DNA of 64,000 nucleotides from Alteromonas lipotrueiana (GTDB lineage Bacteria; Pseudomonadota; Gammaproteobacteria; Enterobacterales; Alteromonadaceae): the NCBI RefSeq assembly GCF_019249245.1, contig NZ_JAESDK010000007.1:78803-142802 (forward strand), written 5' to 3'. The notes under the pieces were generated by a model. The model ran no database searches, was not told where the DNA came from, and was given only the letters and a program-made list of their open reading frames with translations. The position numbers and the translations under genes were made by a program. Within the stretch, counting starts at the first letter, position 1, and each line of letters starts with the position of its first letter. Shown here in pieces: positions 47,512-56,904 of this stretch.

Positions 47512-47928
47512 TTACTTTGACAACGTAAAACGAGTGTCCGCATCGCGTAGCAGATACAAGGCGAAACAAGCGCCCCACATAGGCCAGGCTGCAAAAAACA
47601 GTAAGTTATTAAATGCATCTAAATACTGCGGGAATGAAGACAGTGTGGAGGCCCCATGCAAAATAAACACAAGGCCATAAGTCCAGCGCTTAGCAACACC
47701 GGCAACAAAAGCCAGTATCAACACAATCTGTAATGATCCCAATGCATATATCGCCATTTCACCTACACCCTTAATAGCATAAAACGACTCAAAAATTCGA
47801 ATACCGTGTGCCGGGTTTACAAATTTGTCCAGGGTCCAGACAAGAAGAACCAAAAACACGGTCAGGCGAAGGGCCAGTAAAGACCAGCTAAGGCGGGATT
47901 GTAGTGTAGAGCTCAAGGGTTGAGACAT
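47512..47928 (-). CDS. DoxX-like small membrane protein
   Basis: A 138-residue protein with four hydrophobic helices (about 17-37, 60-80, 85-105, 110-125). RLTVFLVLLVWTLDKFVNPAHG near 20 is compatible with the DoxX-like fold, where helix one ends with a small polar turn. The biochemical role is unknown. AGGA precedes the ATG at 47926-47928. It diverges from the TonB receptor gene by 153 bp, and is upstream of the M1 gene by 134 bp on the same strand. Confidence 0.65.
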   Translation of the reverse strand: MSQPLSSTLQSRLSWSLLALRLTVFLVLLVWTLDKFVNPAHGIRIFESFYAIKGVGEMAIYALGSLQIVLILAFVAGVAKRWTYGLVFILHGASTLSSFPQYLDAFNNLLFFAAWPMWGACFALYLLRDADTRFTLSK

Positions 47929-48040
47929 AAGTTTTCCTAAAGTCTGATATTATTTGATATGACACAAGAACGAATAACTCGCGGTTTTATTTCATAAAAT
48001 TAAAAATTTTTTTTATTTGTACTGAAAGTTTTATTAGCAC

Positions 48041-48054
48041 GTATCGGTCGATAC
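48041..48054. promoter_or_regulatory. 14-bp palindrome upstream of the TonB receptor operon
   Basis: GTATCGGTCGATAC has perfect 6-bp arms around GT. It lies 27 bp before the ATG at 48082, in a position fit for a repressor site or leader structure. It does not look like a Fur box. Confidence 0.5.
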
Positions 48055-48081
48055 AGGTAAGCATATTTTACTGGAAAATTC

Positions 48082-50430
48082 ATGAGCAAGGTTATTGGCA
48101 GGCGCCATTATTTACATTTTGCAATTCTGAGCGCTGTAAGTACAGCCAGCGGGGTTCAGGCCCAAACTAATATCGAGGTAATTGAAGTTACCGGCGATAA
48201 AGGTCAGCAAATTTCGCTAAATCCGGGTGCTGGTAAAGCGGGCGGCCTGTTTGGCCAAGAAATGGCGGTCAGTGATATTCCCCGGGCTATCACCTCGTTA
48301 TCAGACGAAGCATTGACTCAGTATAATATTGATAGCTTGCATGATATTGCTCGGGTAGCACCCAATACCTATGCATCCAGTGGCTTTGGCACACCTAGTT
48401 TGCCATCAATGCGTGGCCAGTTAGGAGAGTTGTTTCAGGATGGCATCCGACGCCAGGCGGGTAACAATGGCTTTGGTCTGCCGTTTTCATTTAACAGCGT
48501 GGGGCAAATGGACATTGTGAAAGGCCCGCCTACGGTGCTGCTGGGTAGCACGCAACGTAATGGCGGGTTTGTGAATGTTCAAAGTAAAACCGCATCGCTT
48601 ACCCAAAATCTGGGTTTTGCCCAATTAAGTGCCGGTCGTTGGGATCAATATAGTGCATCGGTGGACTATTCTCATATACTTGCCGCTGACACTACTGCCA
48701 TAAGACTCAGTACGCAGTGGATAGACAACAACAGTTTTTATCAACACGCCAGCGAACAAAGTGAAAATGTTTTTGTAACGCTACGCCACCGCATTAGCCC
48801 AACAACGCTTTGGGATGTCAGTGTTGAATATTTTGATGCCAAATACCCTGACATTGCTGGCATTAACCGCCCAACCCAGGCGTTGATTGATGATAATCTT
48901 TATATAACCGGACAAGGCGTACAACCGAATGGCAGCACTGTACCTGGCAGCGGAGCAATTGTGTCGCCACAGGGGCAGGTTTACATCGATCGCTCTAATG
49001 TTTTGACCCACCCGGATGACATAAACAATGCAAAAACAACAATTTTGCGGAGCAGCGTAAACAGCGAACTTTCCTCAGACTTACAACTACGAAATATAAG
49101 CTACTACCAATATCTTGAACGTGAAGAAATTGCCACCAATAGCTTTGTTGAGATTATTGACGGCGCGCACACTGCGCAAAACCGCACTGAACTAGATATC
49201 CGGTTAAATGACCACCAGACAACCACTGTGGCTTTGGATATTCGTTATAACGATGTTCTTGGATACAGCCAGTTCACCACTGAGGCCGATAATCCGATTG
49301 ATTTGACCGGACCGTTAGCTGCGCGTCTCATCCCGTTGAACGAAAGTCAGCGACAACGGCTAGTTGCCTTGCAGGATAACGTATTTGTTTCACCCGGTGC
49401 CCAGTACGATGTTAACAACGACGGGCAGGGCGACTTTAACTTATCTGATACTACCGACTCGACCACGTGGCAAACCGGCTTGGCGCTGCAACAACAATCT
49501 GACTGGACTTCTCGTTTCTCGACCATAGTGGGAGTACGAGCGGATTATTATGACGTAAGCGCGCAGGATGCATTACCGCCACAGGGTGTAACGCCTGCTT
49601 CAGATACTTTTAATACCTGGCTATATAGCGCCCAACTAAACGCCACTTACGCAATTACTCCTGCTCTGAATATTTATGCGGCATACAGCAACAATGACGC
49701 GACCTCAAACAGTATGGCCGGTGGCACAGTTTTGGGCGCAAACAATCAAATTAGCGAAGCCAACTTTAATACCGAAAACACCCTTTATGAAACCGGGCTT
49801 AAGTATGCCCCGAGCGAAGCATTGTATGCTGAGTTTGCTGTATTTGAGCAAACTCGCAGTTTACGTAACCGCGACGGCAGTAACACTGGCATTAAAACCA
49901 AAGGGTTTGAGGTGCAGGCATTTTATCAGGCTTCAGGTTATTGGCTAAACGCCAGCTACAGTTACCTGGATGCCCGGTTCGATGACTCCGCTGCATTTCA
50001 GGGAACGCGTCAGGTAGCCGATGTTTTTGATAACAGCGCGCCAGATATAATACGTGGTACCGGGGTAGGCTCGCCGTCTTTTGCCGCCTTTGCTCCGTCC
50101 GATTCTCAGGTTCAGGGGGTGGTACCCCAGCTTTTCGCCGTAAACGGCGGCTGGAATATTACACCTGAAATTGAAGTAGGCAGCAGCTTTGTTTATACCA
50201 AATCATTCCCGTTAGATTTTTTACAAACTGTGTTCATTCGCGACCAGATACGCTGGGATCTCAACGCATCTTACCAAATTATGCCCAATTTGCAGGTACG
50301 TTTTGATATGGTCAATGTGACCGATGAAGACAACTGGCAGCCGGTGTTTGAAGGGGGCTACTTTGGTGCTGACTTAGTCATGCCAGAGCTACCCAGACAT
50401 TCAAAAATAACAATGCGATATGCATTTTAA
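48082..50430 (+). CDS. TonB-dependent outer membrane receptor
   Basis: A 782-residue receptor. Signal peptide about 1-35 (GVQAQ), TonB-box-like IEVIEVTG, plug (about 60-190) with FGTPSLPSMRGQ, DGIRRQAGNNG and MDIVKGPPTVLLGS, then a 22-strand barrel. The end DMVNVTDEDNWQPVF and the terminal aromatic ITMRYAF are standard. Such receptors import siderophores, cobalamin, sugars or other scarce nutrients using the proton motive force. The plug and barrel resemble siderophore-type receptors, but no Fur site or siderophore genes are near. It heads the tight operon that follows (15 bp to the next gene) and likely brings the operon's substrate into the periplasm. Confidence 0.92.
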   Translation: MSKVIGRRHYLHFAILSAVSTASGVQAQTNIEVIEVTGDKGQQISLNPGAGKAGGLFGQEMAVSDIPRAITSLSDEALTQYNIDSLHDIARVAPNTYASSGFGTPSLPSMRGQLGELFQDGIRRQAGNNGFGLPFSFNSVGQMDIVKGPPTVLLGSTQRNGGFVNVQSKTASLTQNLGFAQLSAGRWDQYSASVDYSHILAADTTAIRLSTQWIDNNSFYQHASEQSENVFVTLRHRISPTTLWDVSVEYFDAKYPDIAGINRPTQALIDDNLYITGQGVQPNGSTVPGSGAIVSPQGQVYIDRSNVLTHPDDINNAKTTILRSSVNSELSSDLQLRNISYYQYLEREEIATNSFVEIIDGAHTAQNRTELDIRLNDHQTTTVALDIRYNDVLGYSQFTTEADNPIDLTGPLAARLIPLNESQRQRLVALQDNVFVSPGAQYDVNNDGQGDFNLSDTTDSTTWQTGLALQQQSDWTSRFSTIVGVRADYYDVSAQDALPPQGVTPASDTFNTWLYSAQLNATYAITPALNIYAAYSNNDATSNSMAGGTVLGANNQISEANFNTENTLYETGLKYAPSEALYAEFAVFEQTRSLRNRDGSNTGIKTKGFEVQAFYQASGYWLNASYSYLDARFDDSAAFQGTRQVADVFDNSAPDIIRGTGVGSPSFAAFAPSDSQVQGVVPQLFAVNGGWNITPEIEVGSSFVYTKSFPLDFLQTVFIRDQIRWDLNASYQIMPNLQVRFDMVNVTDEDNWQPVFEGGYFGADLVMPELPRHSKITMRYAF

Positions 50431-50445
50431 AAACGGAAGAAAATC

Positions 50446-52599
50446 ATGTTAAAAAAAGCAGCATTGTTAGGCATTATTGCGGCCCTGGTGGCGGCTTTTT
50501 TTGTATTCGATCTTAACCAGTACTTAACCCTTACCGGGTTAAAAGAATCAGTGGATGAGTTCAGCGAGTATATTGATCAGAACCCTGTTTTAAGCATTAG
50601 CGTATTTTTTGCAATTTATGTGGCTGTTACCGCTTTGTCCTTACCCGGGGCCGCAATTTTAACACTGGCTGCCGGCGCTCTGTTTGGGTTGTGGCTGGGT
50701 TTGCTGTTGGTGTCATTTGCTTCAACCATCGGTGCGACTCTGGCTTTTTTAAGTGCCCGCTTTGTATTTCGCGATACGGTGAAAAAACGGTTTGGGGAGA
50801 AGCTTAAAAAAATTGATGAAGGGGTTGAAAAACAAGGCGCATTCTATTTATTTACCTTACGGCTGGTGCCGGTTTTCCCATTTTTTGCCATCAATCTACT
50901 AATGGGCTTAACCAGCCTCAAAACCCGTACGTTTTACTGGGTTAGCCAATTAGGAATGCTGGCGGGAACGTTAGTTTATGTTAACGCCGGTACTCAGCTT
51001 GCACAGCTTGACTCGTTATCAGGCATCGTGTCGCCTGATCTGATATTAAGTTTTGTATTGTTAGGAATTTTTCCCTGGATTGCCAAGGCTATTGTGACAA
51101 TTGTCAATCGCCGGCGGGTGTATAAAGGCTATCAGAAGCCTGCGTCATTTGACCGCAATCTGGTGGTTATTGGGGCAGGGGCTGGCGGGCTGGTAACCAG
51201 TTATATTGCCGCGGCTGTAAAGGCGAAAGTGACCCTTGTTGAAGCATCAGAAATGGGAGGCGACTGTTTAAACTACGGGTGTGTACCCAGCAAAGCGCTG
51301 ATAAAAAGCGCCAAGGTCGCCAGTCAATCGGCCAACGCCAGTCGCTATGGTCTCACCGACACCCCTATTGCTATTTCATTCAAGCAGGTGATTAAGCGGG
51401 TGCATGAAGTTATTGCAACCATTTCCCCCAATGACAGTGTACAGCGCTATACCGAACTGGGTGTGGATGTGGTGAAAGGGTATGCCAAAATTGTTGATCC
51501 GTGGCGCGTCGAGATAACCCGCGATGATGGCCAGGTACAAACGTTGACCACCCGCAGTATTGTGGTTACCACCGGTGCAAGGCCATTTGTGCCGCCGCTT
51601 AAGGGTATTGAACAAAGCGGGTATGTTACTTCTGACACTATGTGGAACGTCTTTTGTGACCGTGAACATGCACCTAAGCGACTGGTGGTATTGGGTGGCG
51701 GGCCTATTGGTTGTGAATTAGCTCAAGCGTTTTCGCGTTTGGGCAGCCAGGTCACCATAGTAGAGCAAGCAAAACAAATCATGGGCCGCGAAGACGCTGA
51801 AATTGCCCGCTTTGTTACCGATACCCTTGAAGCTTCGGGCGTAACAATACTGACCGGTCACAAAGCTGGACAATTCAGCCAAAAAAGCGAAACCCGTCAA
51901 CTACAGGTAACACATAACGATGAACGCAAAACCATTGAGTACGATGAGGTTATTGTGGCAGTGGGACGTAAAGCGCGACTTGAAGGCTTTGGGCTTAAAG
52001 AGTTAGGTATTAACTTTGATCGCACCATTGAAGCTGATGAATTTTTACAAACCCGTTTTCCTAATATTTATGCTGCCGGCGATGTGGTTGGACCTTATCA
52101 GTTTACCCACGTGGCCTCGCATCAGGCGTGGTACGCCGCCGTAAACGCTTTATTTGGTACCTTTAAAAAATTCAAAGTTGATTATCGGGTAATCCCCTGG
52201 ACTACCTTTGTCGACCCGGAGGTAGCTCGGGTAGGGCTAAACGAAACCGAGGCCAAAGAAAAAAATATCGACGTAGAAGTAACCCGTTACGAATTTGCTG
52301 AACTTGATAGGGCGGTAACCGAAAGTGCGCGTCAGGGCTTTATTAAAGTACTGACCCCGCCCGGTAAAGACAAAATTTTGGGTGTCACCATTGTAAGTGA
52401 GCATGCCGGTGATTTATTAGCCGAATTTGTTCTGGCAATGAAGCACAAGCTGGGATTGAATAAAATACTGGGCACTATTCATGCGTATCCGACCTGGGCT
52501 GAAGGAGCAAAATACGCTGCGGGTAACTGGAAAAAAGCCAACAGTCCTGAATCACTACTAAACTGGGTGGAGAAATATCACACATGGCGTCGCAAATAA
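50446..52599 (+). CDS. TVP38/DedA-like membrane domain fused to FAD disulfide reductase
   Basis: A 717-residue fusion. Residues 1-225 form a TVP38/TMEM64 (VTT) domain with several helices (LSISVFFAIYVAVTALSLPG, then FTLRLVPVFPFFAINLLMG, the VTT signature). Residues 236-717 are a class I pyridine nucleotide-disulfide oxidoreductase: GAGAGG at 243, redox pair Cys274/Cys279 in GGDCLNYGCVPSK, NAD(P) site VLGGGPIGCELAQAF, and NIYAAGDVVGPYQF. In the dimer domain HAYPTWAE has Tyr681 where lipoamide dehydrogenase has its base His, as in mercuric reductase-like enzymes, so it is not a normal lipoamide dehydrogenase. No C-terminal Cys pair as in MerA. Substrate unknown. It overlaps DUF547 by 16 bp. Confidence 0.92.
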   Translation: MLKKAALLGIIAALVAAFFVFDLNQYLTLTGLKESVDEFSEYIDQNPVLSISVFFAIYVAVTALSLPGAAILTLAAGALFGLWLGLLLVSFASTIGATLAFLSARFVFRDTVKKRFGEKLKKIDEGVEKQGAFYLFTLRLVPVFPFFAINLLMGLTSLKTRTFYWVSQLGMLAGTLVYVNAGTQLAQLDSLSGIVSPDLILSFVLLGIFPWIAKAIVTIVNRRRVYKGYQKPASFDRNLVVIGAGAGGLVTSYIAAAVKAKVTLVEASEMGGDCLNYGCVPSKALIKSAKVASQSANASRYGLTDTPIAISFKQVIKRVHEVIATISPNDSVQRYTELGVDVVKGYAKIVDPWRVEITRDDGQVQTLTTRSIVVTTGARPFVPPLKGIEQSGYVTSDTMWNVFCDREHAPKRLVVLGGGPIGCELAQAFSRLGSQVTIVEQAKQIMGREDAEIARFVTDTLEASGVTILTGHKAGQFSQKSETRQLQVTHNDERKTIEYDEVIVAVGRKARLEGFGLKELGINFDRTIEADEFLQTRFPNIYAAGDVVGPYQFTHVASHQAWYAAVNALFGTFKKFKVDYRVIPWTTFVDPEVARVGLNETEAKEKNIDVEVTRYEFAELDRAVTESARQGFIKVLTPPGKDKILGVTIVSEHAGDLLAEFVLAMKHKLGLNKILGTIHAYPTWAEGAKYAAGNWKKANSPESLLNWVEKYHTWRRK

Positions 52600-53405
52600 A
52601 AAAGCCGTTAATGATAGCAATGTTACTGTGGCTGACAGCAGCCTCAGTTAGCGCCGAGGATTCGATACACCGGCCTTATAATGCGGTGTTGCAACAATAT
52701 GTCGAAACCACTTCACCGCACAGTACTGTGGTGGACTATGCGGCGCTGGCAAATGACCAGGAGCCATTAAATCAGTACTTATCGACACTAAAGGCCATAA
52801 GTAAGGAAGAATATGAACAGTGGTCGCGAGAAAGGCAACTGGCTTTTCTGATCAATGCTTACAATGCACATACCCTGGCACTTATTATAAAGCACTATGA
52901 CGATATAGACTCAATCAAAGACATTGGAGGATTTTTCTCGTCAGCCTGGAACCAGCCAGTAGCTTTGTTGTTGGGTGAAAAACGCACGCTGGATGATATT
53001 GAGCATGGCATGATTCGAGGGCAAAGCCGGGCGTTTCCCGGCTTCAATGAGCCACGCATTCATTTTGCGGTGAACTGTGCCAGCGTTGGCTGTCCGGCGT
53101 TGCGAGAAGAAGCGTATACCGCGCAAAAACTAGAGCAACAACTTAGTGAGCAAACACAGCGCTTTTTATCTGACGAGAGTCGAAACCGTATGACCAAAGA
53201 TGGTCTACGGGTCTCAAAAATATTTGACTGGTACAAAGAAGATTTCACCGCTCAAAAGCGTTCTGAAAAAACCGGCCTGGGTGATTTTTTTAGCCAGTAT
53301 GCGTCAGCCATGAAGCTGACCGATGCGCAACAGACACAACTTAGCAATAATGCAGTCGATATTGGTTTTTTAGAGTATGACTGGTCGTTAAATGACACTG
53401 AGTAA
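52584..53405 (+). CDS. DUF547 exported protein
   Basis: A 273-residue exported protein. Signal peptide 1-24 (SVSAED). Conserved DUF547 blocks: AFLINAYNAHTLALIIKHY near 90, LDDIEHGMIRGQ near 135, HFAVNCASVGCPALREEAYT near 160, and a C-terminal SKIFDWYKEDF. The Cys pair in NCASVGC could hold a metal or be redox-active; this is inference. DUF547 function is not established. It is sandwiched between the flavoenzyme and the binding protein, with overlaps of 16 and 14 bp, and so is a strict operon member. Confidence 0.9.
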   Translation: MASQIKKPLMIAMLLWLTAASVSAEDSIHRPYNAVLQQYVETTSPHSTVVDYAALANDQEPLNQYLSTLKAISKEEYEQWSRERQLAFLINAYNAHTLALIIKHYDDIDSIKDIGGFFSSAWNQPVALLLGEKRTLDDIEHGMIRGQSRAFPGFNEPRIHFAVNCASVGCPALREEAYTAQKLEQQLSEQTQRFLSDESRNRMTKDGLRVSKIFDWYKEDFTAQKRSEKTGLGDFFSQYASAMKLTDAQQTQLSNNAVDIGFLEYDWSLNDTE

Positions 53406-54561
53406 AATGTGTATCATTGGGCTGCTGTGCTGGGCTGGTTTAACCGGCCAGGTTAGCGCAACCACAGTGCAGTTTTTTGGCTGGGGGGGCAGTCCTCAGG
53501 TTAATCAGTATTTACAATGGGTGTCAAAGCAAACTCAGGCGCGCTACGACATAACAGTAAACCACGTGAAACTGGCCGATACCAGTGATGCCGTAACCCG
53601 GGTGCTGGCCGAAAAAGCAGCAGGTAATCTGGCTAACGGCAGTATTGATTTGTTATGGATTAATGGCGAAAACTTTGCAGCAATGAAGCAAAGTCATTTA
53701 CTGTTGAGTGACTGGGCGGGGCAGCTTCCCAATTTTGCGTTAACTCAACCTGATAAAAATCCATCCATGCGGATGGATTTCGGGGTTGCTACCGATGGCC
53801 AGGAAGCCCCCTGGGGTAAAGCTGCGATGGTGTTTTATTACAATCAACAACAGCTATCTAGCCCCCCGACTTCGTTGGCTGAGTTACTAGATTTTGCCCG
53901 GCAACATCCTGGGCGCTTTGCGTATCCGCTCCCCGATGATTTTCTTGGAATAAGCTTTTTAAAATACGCCGCGTTAGCTTTAAACCCCACTCGTCAGCAA
54001 CTTTTGTATCAGCCGGTTACCGACCACGCACTTACCAGGATAACTCAGCCATTGTTCGATTATTTAGACACGCTGCATCCGTTGTTGTGGCAACAAGGTG
54101 AGTTTTTTGTTCGACAGGCCTCGATGTTGCAGCAATTATTTAGTGACAACGAAATATTACTGGCCTTTTCGTTTACCGCCGCAGAAATTCCGGCAGCGGT
54201 GTCTCGTTTTGACTTACCAAAAGCTACGCGAACTTATGCCATGAGTGATGGAAGTTTGTCGAATGTCCATTTTGTGGCGATTCCGTTTAACAGCGCTCGG
54301 GCAAATGCGGCCAAAAAGGTCGCTAATTTTTTATTGTCACCTGAAGCTCAGGCGTATAAGCAGCGCCTTGATGTGTGGGGCGATGAAACCGTATTGGCCA
54401 TCGATGCATTACCCGCCGCTCAGCAAAAGCTGTTTCAGGTTCAGTCTCATTCTTCAGCTCTGGCCCCGGGGGCGTATCAGAAATTGTTGGCAGAGCCCCA
54501 TGCCAGTTGGGCGCCGGCCTTGCGCAAAGCCTGGTATGCGCGTTACGGGGCACGGCTTTAA
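53392..54561 (+). CDS. ynjB: ABC transporter substrate-binding protein, YnjB type
   Basis: A 389-residue periplasmic binding protein. Signal peptide 1-23 (VSA). FFGWGGSPQVNQYLQWVSK opens the mature part, followed by ADTSDAVTRVLAEKAAGN and IDLLWINGENFAAMKQ, patterns of the YnjB (COG4134) group. PWGKAAMVFYYNQQQ and FAYPLPDDFLGISFLKYA form the hinge and lobe. Substrate of YnjBCD is not known. The order B-C-D-F with the CDP-alcohol gene last mirrors E. coli ynjBCD(E)F. It overlaps DUF547 by 14 bp, and the permease ATG directly follows its stop. Confidence 0.85.
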   Translation: MTLSKMCIIGLLCWAGLTGQVSATTVQFFGWGGSPQVNQYLQWVSKQTQARYDITVNHVKLADTSDAVTRVLAEKAAGNLANGSIDLLWINGENFAAMKQSHLLLSDWAGQLPNFALTQPDKNPSMRMDFGVATDGQEAPWGKAAMVFYYNQQQLSSPPTSLAELLDFARQHPGRFAYPLPDDFLGISFLKYAALALNPTRQQLLYQPVTDHALTRITQPLFDYLDTLHPLLWQQGEFFVRQASMLQQLFSDNEILLAFSFTAAEIPAAVSRFDLPKATRTYAMSDGSLSNVHFVAIPFNSARANAAKKVANFLLSPEAQAYKQRLDVWGDETVLAIDALPAAQQKLFQVQSHSSALAPGAYQKLLAEPHASWAPALRKAWYARYGARL

Positions 54562-56292
54562 ATGGGGTTCACAACGGTACTCAGCCTGGCGCGTTATCTT
54601 TTTTATATTATTTTGCTAGTACCGGTGGCGGTAGGCGTAGTGGGGGTGATGTTACCAGCCGTGGGTTTTTTTCCGGCACTTGAGCAGCATTCTTTGTCTT
54701 CTGAGCCCATTACCCGACTGCTGGCCTATCCTGGTATAGCAAAAATGGCAGGTTTGTCATTGTTTACCGCACTGCTGGCCACGCTTATTGCGTTTATCGG
54801 CACCGTGGCGTTGTTGGCGCAGTTTTATCAGCGTAAGTGGCTAGGCTTGATCCAGCATGGTTTAAGCCCGGTACTGGCTATACCCCACGCGGCGGCGGCC
54901 ATTGCTGTGGCCTTTTTACTGGCACCTTCTGGCGGGGCAGCCCGGGTTAGTGCAGCAGTGACCAGCACGGCTCTGCCTGATACTGATAGTTTAATGTATG
55001 ACAGTTTTGGGCTGGTTATTGTACTGGCGCTGGCAATTAAAGAGCTGCCGTTTATGTTACTTATGGCGCTGGGTATATTATCGCAACCCAGTGTAAAACA
55101 ACGACTTGAAGGGCAGATGCGTGTGGCCCAAAGCTTAGGTTATTGCCATCAAACCAGTTTTTTGAAAATTGTATTTGCACAGCTTTACCGGCAATTACGT
55201 TTACCCATATTGGCGGTATTGGCCTATGCCAGTGCCAGCGTTGAGATTCCTCTTATTTTAGGCCCTCAGAATCCACCCACACTGGCGGTAGCCATAGTGC
55301 AGTGGTTTAATTATACCGATCTGTCGATGCGTTTTCAGGCCAGTGCGGCAGCTATTTTACAGGTTTTGGTTACTTTAGCGGCGGTTACGGTTTGGCTGAT
55401 AGGCGAAAAAATCTGGCAATGGCGGTTTTGCCAACAATTAGCCTCTGGTAATCGCCGCTGGGGAAGCGTGTTTGTTAAACTGCTCGCAGGGATATTACTT
55501 GTCTGTTTTACTCTGGCGACCATATTGTTAGTTTTGAGCATGGTGGGATATTCTGTTGCCGGTTACTGGCCGTTTCCCGATTTGGCACCAGTGCAATTGA
55601 CGCTGTTGCATTGGCGCAGCGCCTTGCAGGCGCTAAGTCAGCCTATAAGCAATACTTTGATTATGGGCTTTGTCAGCACCAGTATCGCAGTAATTCTGGT
55701 GTTGTTATTTTTAGAAAACGAGCAACAGAGTGATATAAAAAGAGCGTCAACTTCGCTGGCCGATAAATTATTGTTTATCCCGCTGATGGTACCTGGTGTG
55801 GCTTTTTTGTATGGGCTGGTATGGGTGAGGCAGTGGCTATTTGCCGATGCGTTGTGGGTGCCCGTTATTCTGGCACACCTTATTTATGTCATTCCTTATG
55901 TATTTTTGTCTTTAGCCGTTGCTTATCGTCAGTTGGACGTGCGTTATGTTCATGTGGCCAGCAGCTTAGGCAAATCTCCATGCCAGATATTTTTATCAGT
56001 TAAATTGCCGATTCTATTTGCCCCCATCATGGTGGCTCTGGCATTAGGTGCGGCCATTAGTTTTGGTCAGTATCTGCCAACATTATTGGTAAGCGGAGGC
56101 CGGCTTGCTACCGTTACCACCGAAGCGGTAGCCATTGCGTCTGGCGCCAGTCGGCGGCTAACGGCGGTGTACGCCCTTATGCAAATGCTGTTACCCCTAC
56201 TCGGATTTGTACTGGCGTGGTGGCTACCGACATTTTTGTTTAACCCTGCCAAACGGGCTAACGCCTCTGCTAAAAGGAACCCTGCGTGTTAG
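54562..56292 (+). CDS. ynjC: ABC transporter permease, two fused modules (YnjC type)
   Basis: A 576-residue permease with about twelve helices: two BPD_transp_1 modules in one chain. Each has an EAA-like loop that meets the ATPase: QSLGYCHQTSFLKIVFAQLYRQL near 190 and SSLGKSPCQIFLSVKLPILFAPI near 470. This double layout is typical of YnjC/ThiP/FbpB-type importers. Its ATG is directly after the ynjB stop, and the ATPase starts 7 bp before its own stop. Confidence 0.9.
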   Translation: MGFTTVLSLARYLFYIILLVPVAVGVVGVMLPAVGFFPALEQHSLSSEPITRLLAYPGIAKMAGLSLFTALLATLIAFIGTVALLAQFYQRKWLGLIQHGLSPVLAIPHAAAAIAVAFLLAPSGGAARVSAAVTSTALPDTDSLMYDSFGLVIVLALAIKELPFMLLMALGILSQPSVKQRLEGQMRVAQSLGYCHQTSFLKIVFAQLYRQLRLPILAVLAYASASVEIPLILGPQNPPTLAVAIVQWFNYTDLSMRFQASAAAILQVLVTLAAVTVWLIGEKIWQWRFCQQLASGNRRWGSVFVKLLAGILLVCFTLATILLVLSMVGYSVAGYWPFPDLAPVQLTLLHWRSALQALSQPISNTLIMGFVSTSIAVILVLLFLENEQQSDIKRASTSLADKLLFIPLMVPGVAFLYGLVWVRQWLFADALWVPVILAHLIYVIPYVFLSLAVAYRQLDVRYVHVASSLGKSPCQIFLSVKLPILFAPIMVALALGAAISFGQYLPTLLVSGGRLATVTTEAVAIASGASRRLTAVYALMQMLLPLLGFVLAWWLPTFLFNPAKRANASAKRNPAC

Positions 56293-56903
56293 TACTTGAA
56301 GATGTTGCGATACAGCTAAAATCGCAAATCCTGCTGCAGGTGAATGCAGTGATCAAGCCCGGTGAAATAGTGACCCTCATGGGCCCGTCAGGCGTAGGAA
56401 AATCATCGGTATTGGCCGCTATTGCCGGGTTATTGCCAGAGACTTTTCGCCTTAGCGGAAAAATTATTCTTAACCAGCATAATATCACCAACATGCCTGC
56501 TCATTTGCGGCACACAGGGCTGCTGTATCAGGATGCGCTGCTGTTTGAGCACCTGGATGTCACCGGTAATATCGTTTTTGCTATGCCCGGCAAAAAACAC
56601 CGTGACAAAAAACAATATGCCCGACAGTTGTTAGAGCAGGTGGGGCTGGGAGAGATGGCCCAGCGCCCGGTCAGTACATTATCGGGTGGTCAGGCCTCGC
56701 GGGTGTCACTGGTTCGAACGCTGGCATCAGAACCCGCCGCGTTATTGTTGGACGAACCTTTCAGTAAGCTGGATAGCGCTACCCGACATAGCACCCGACA
56801 ATGGGTGTTTGAAAAAATCAGAGAGGCAGGTTTGCCCGCGCTGCTTGTCACTCATGATGAAGAAGATGCCGCGGCAACCGGCGATAAAATAATTAAGGTG
56901 TAA
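56286..56903 (+). CDS. ynjD: ABC transporter ATP-binding protein (YnjD type)
   Basis: A 205-residue short ABC ATPase starting at GTG 56286. Walker A MGPSGVGKSSVLA near 37, Q-loop LLYQDALLFEHLD, signature LSGGQASRVSLVRTLA near 133, Walker B AALLLDEPFSKLD, and switch His VTHDEEDA. All catalytic residues present. Short length matches YnjD (E. coli 217) rather than ThiQ-like longer ones. It powers the YnjC permease. The next gene follows 1 bp after the stop. Confidence 0.9.
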   Translation: MLVLEDVAIQLKSQILLQVNAVIKPGEIVTLMGPSGVGKSSVLAAIAGLLPETFRLSGKIILNQHNITNMPAHLRHTGLLYQDALLFEHLDVTGNIVFAMPGKKHRDKKQYARQLLEQVGLGEMAQRPVSTLSGGQASRVSLVRTLASEPAALLLDEPFSKLDSATRHSTRQWVFEKIREAGLPALLVTHDEEDAAATGDKIIKV

Positions 56904-56904
56904 C

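Noticed and set aside
47378..47578. 5' extension of the M1 peptidase frame
   Set aside because: ATG at 47377 has a good ribosome site and begins a lipoprotein signal; the extension overlaps the DoxX-like gene.
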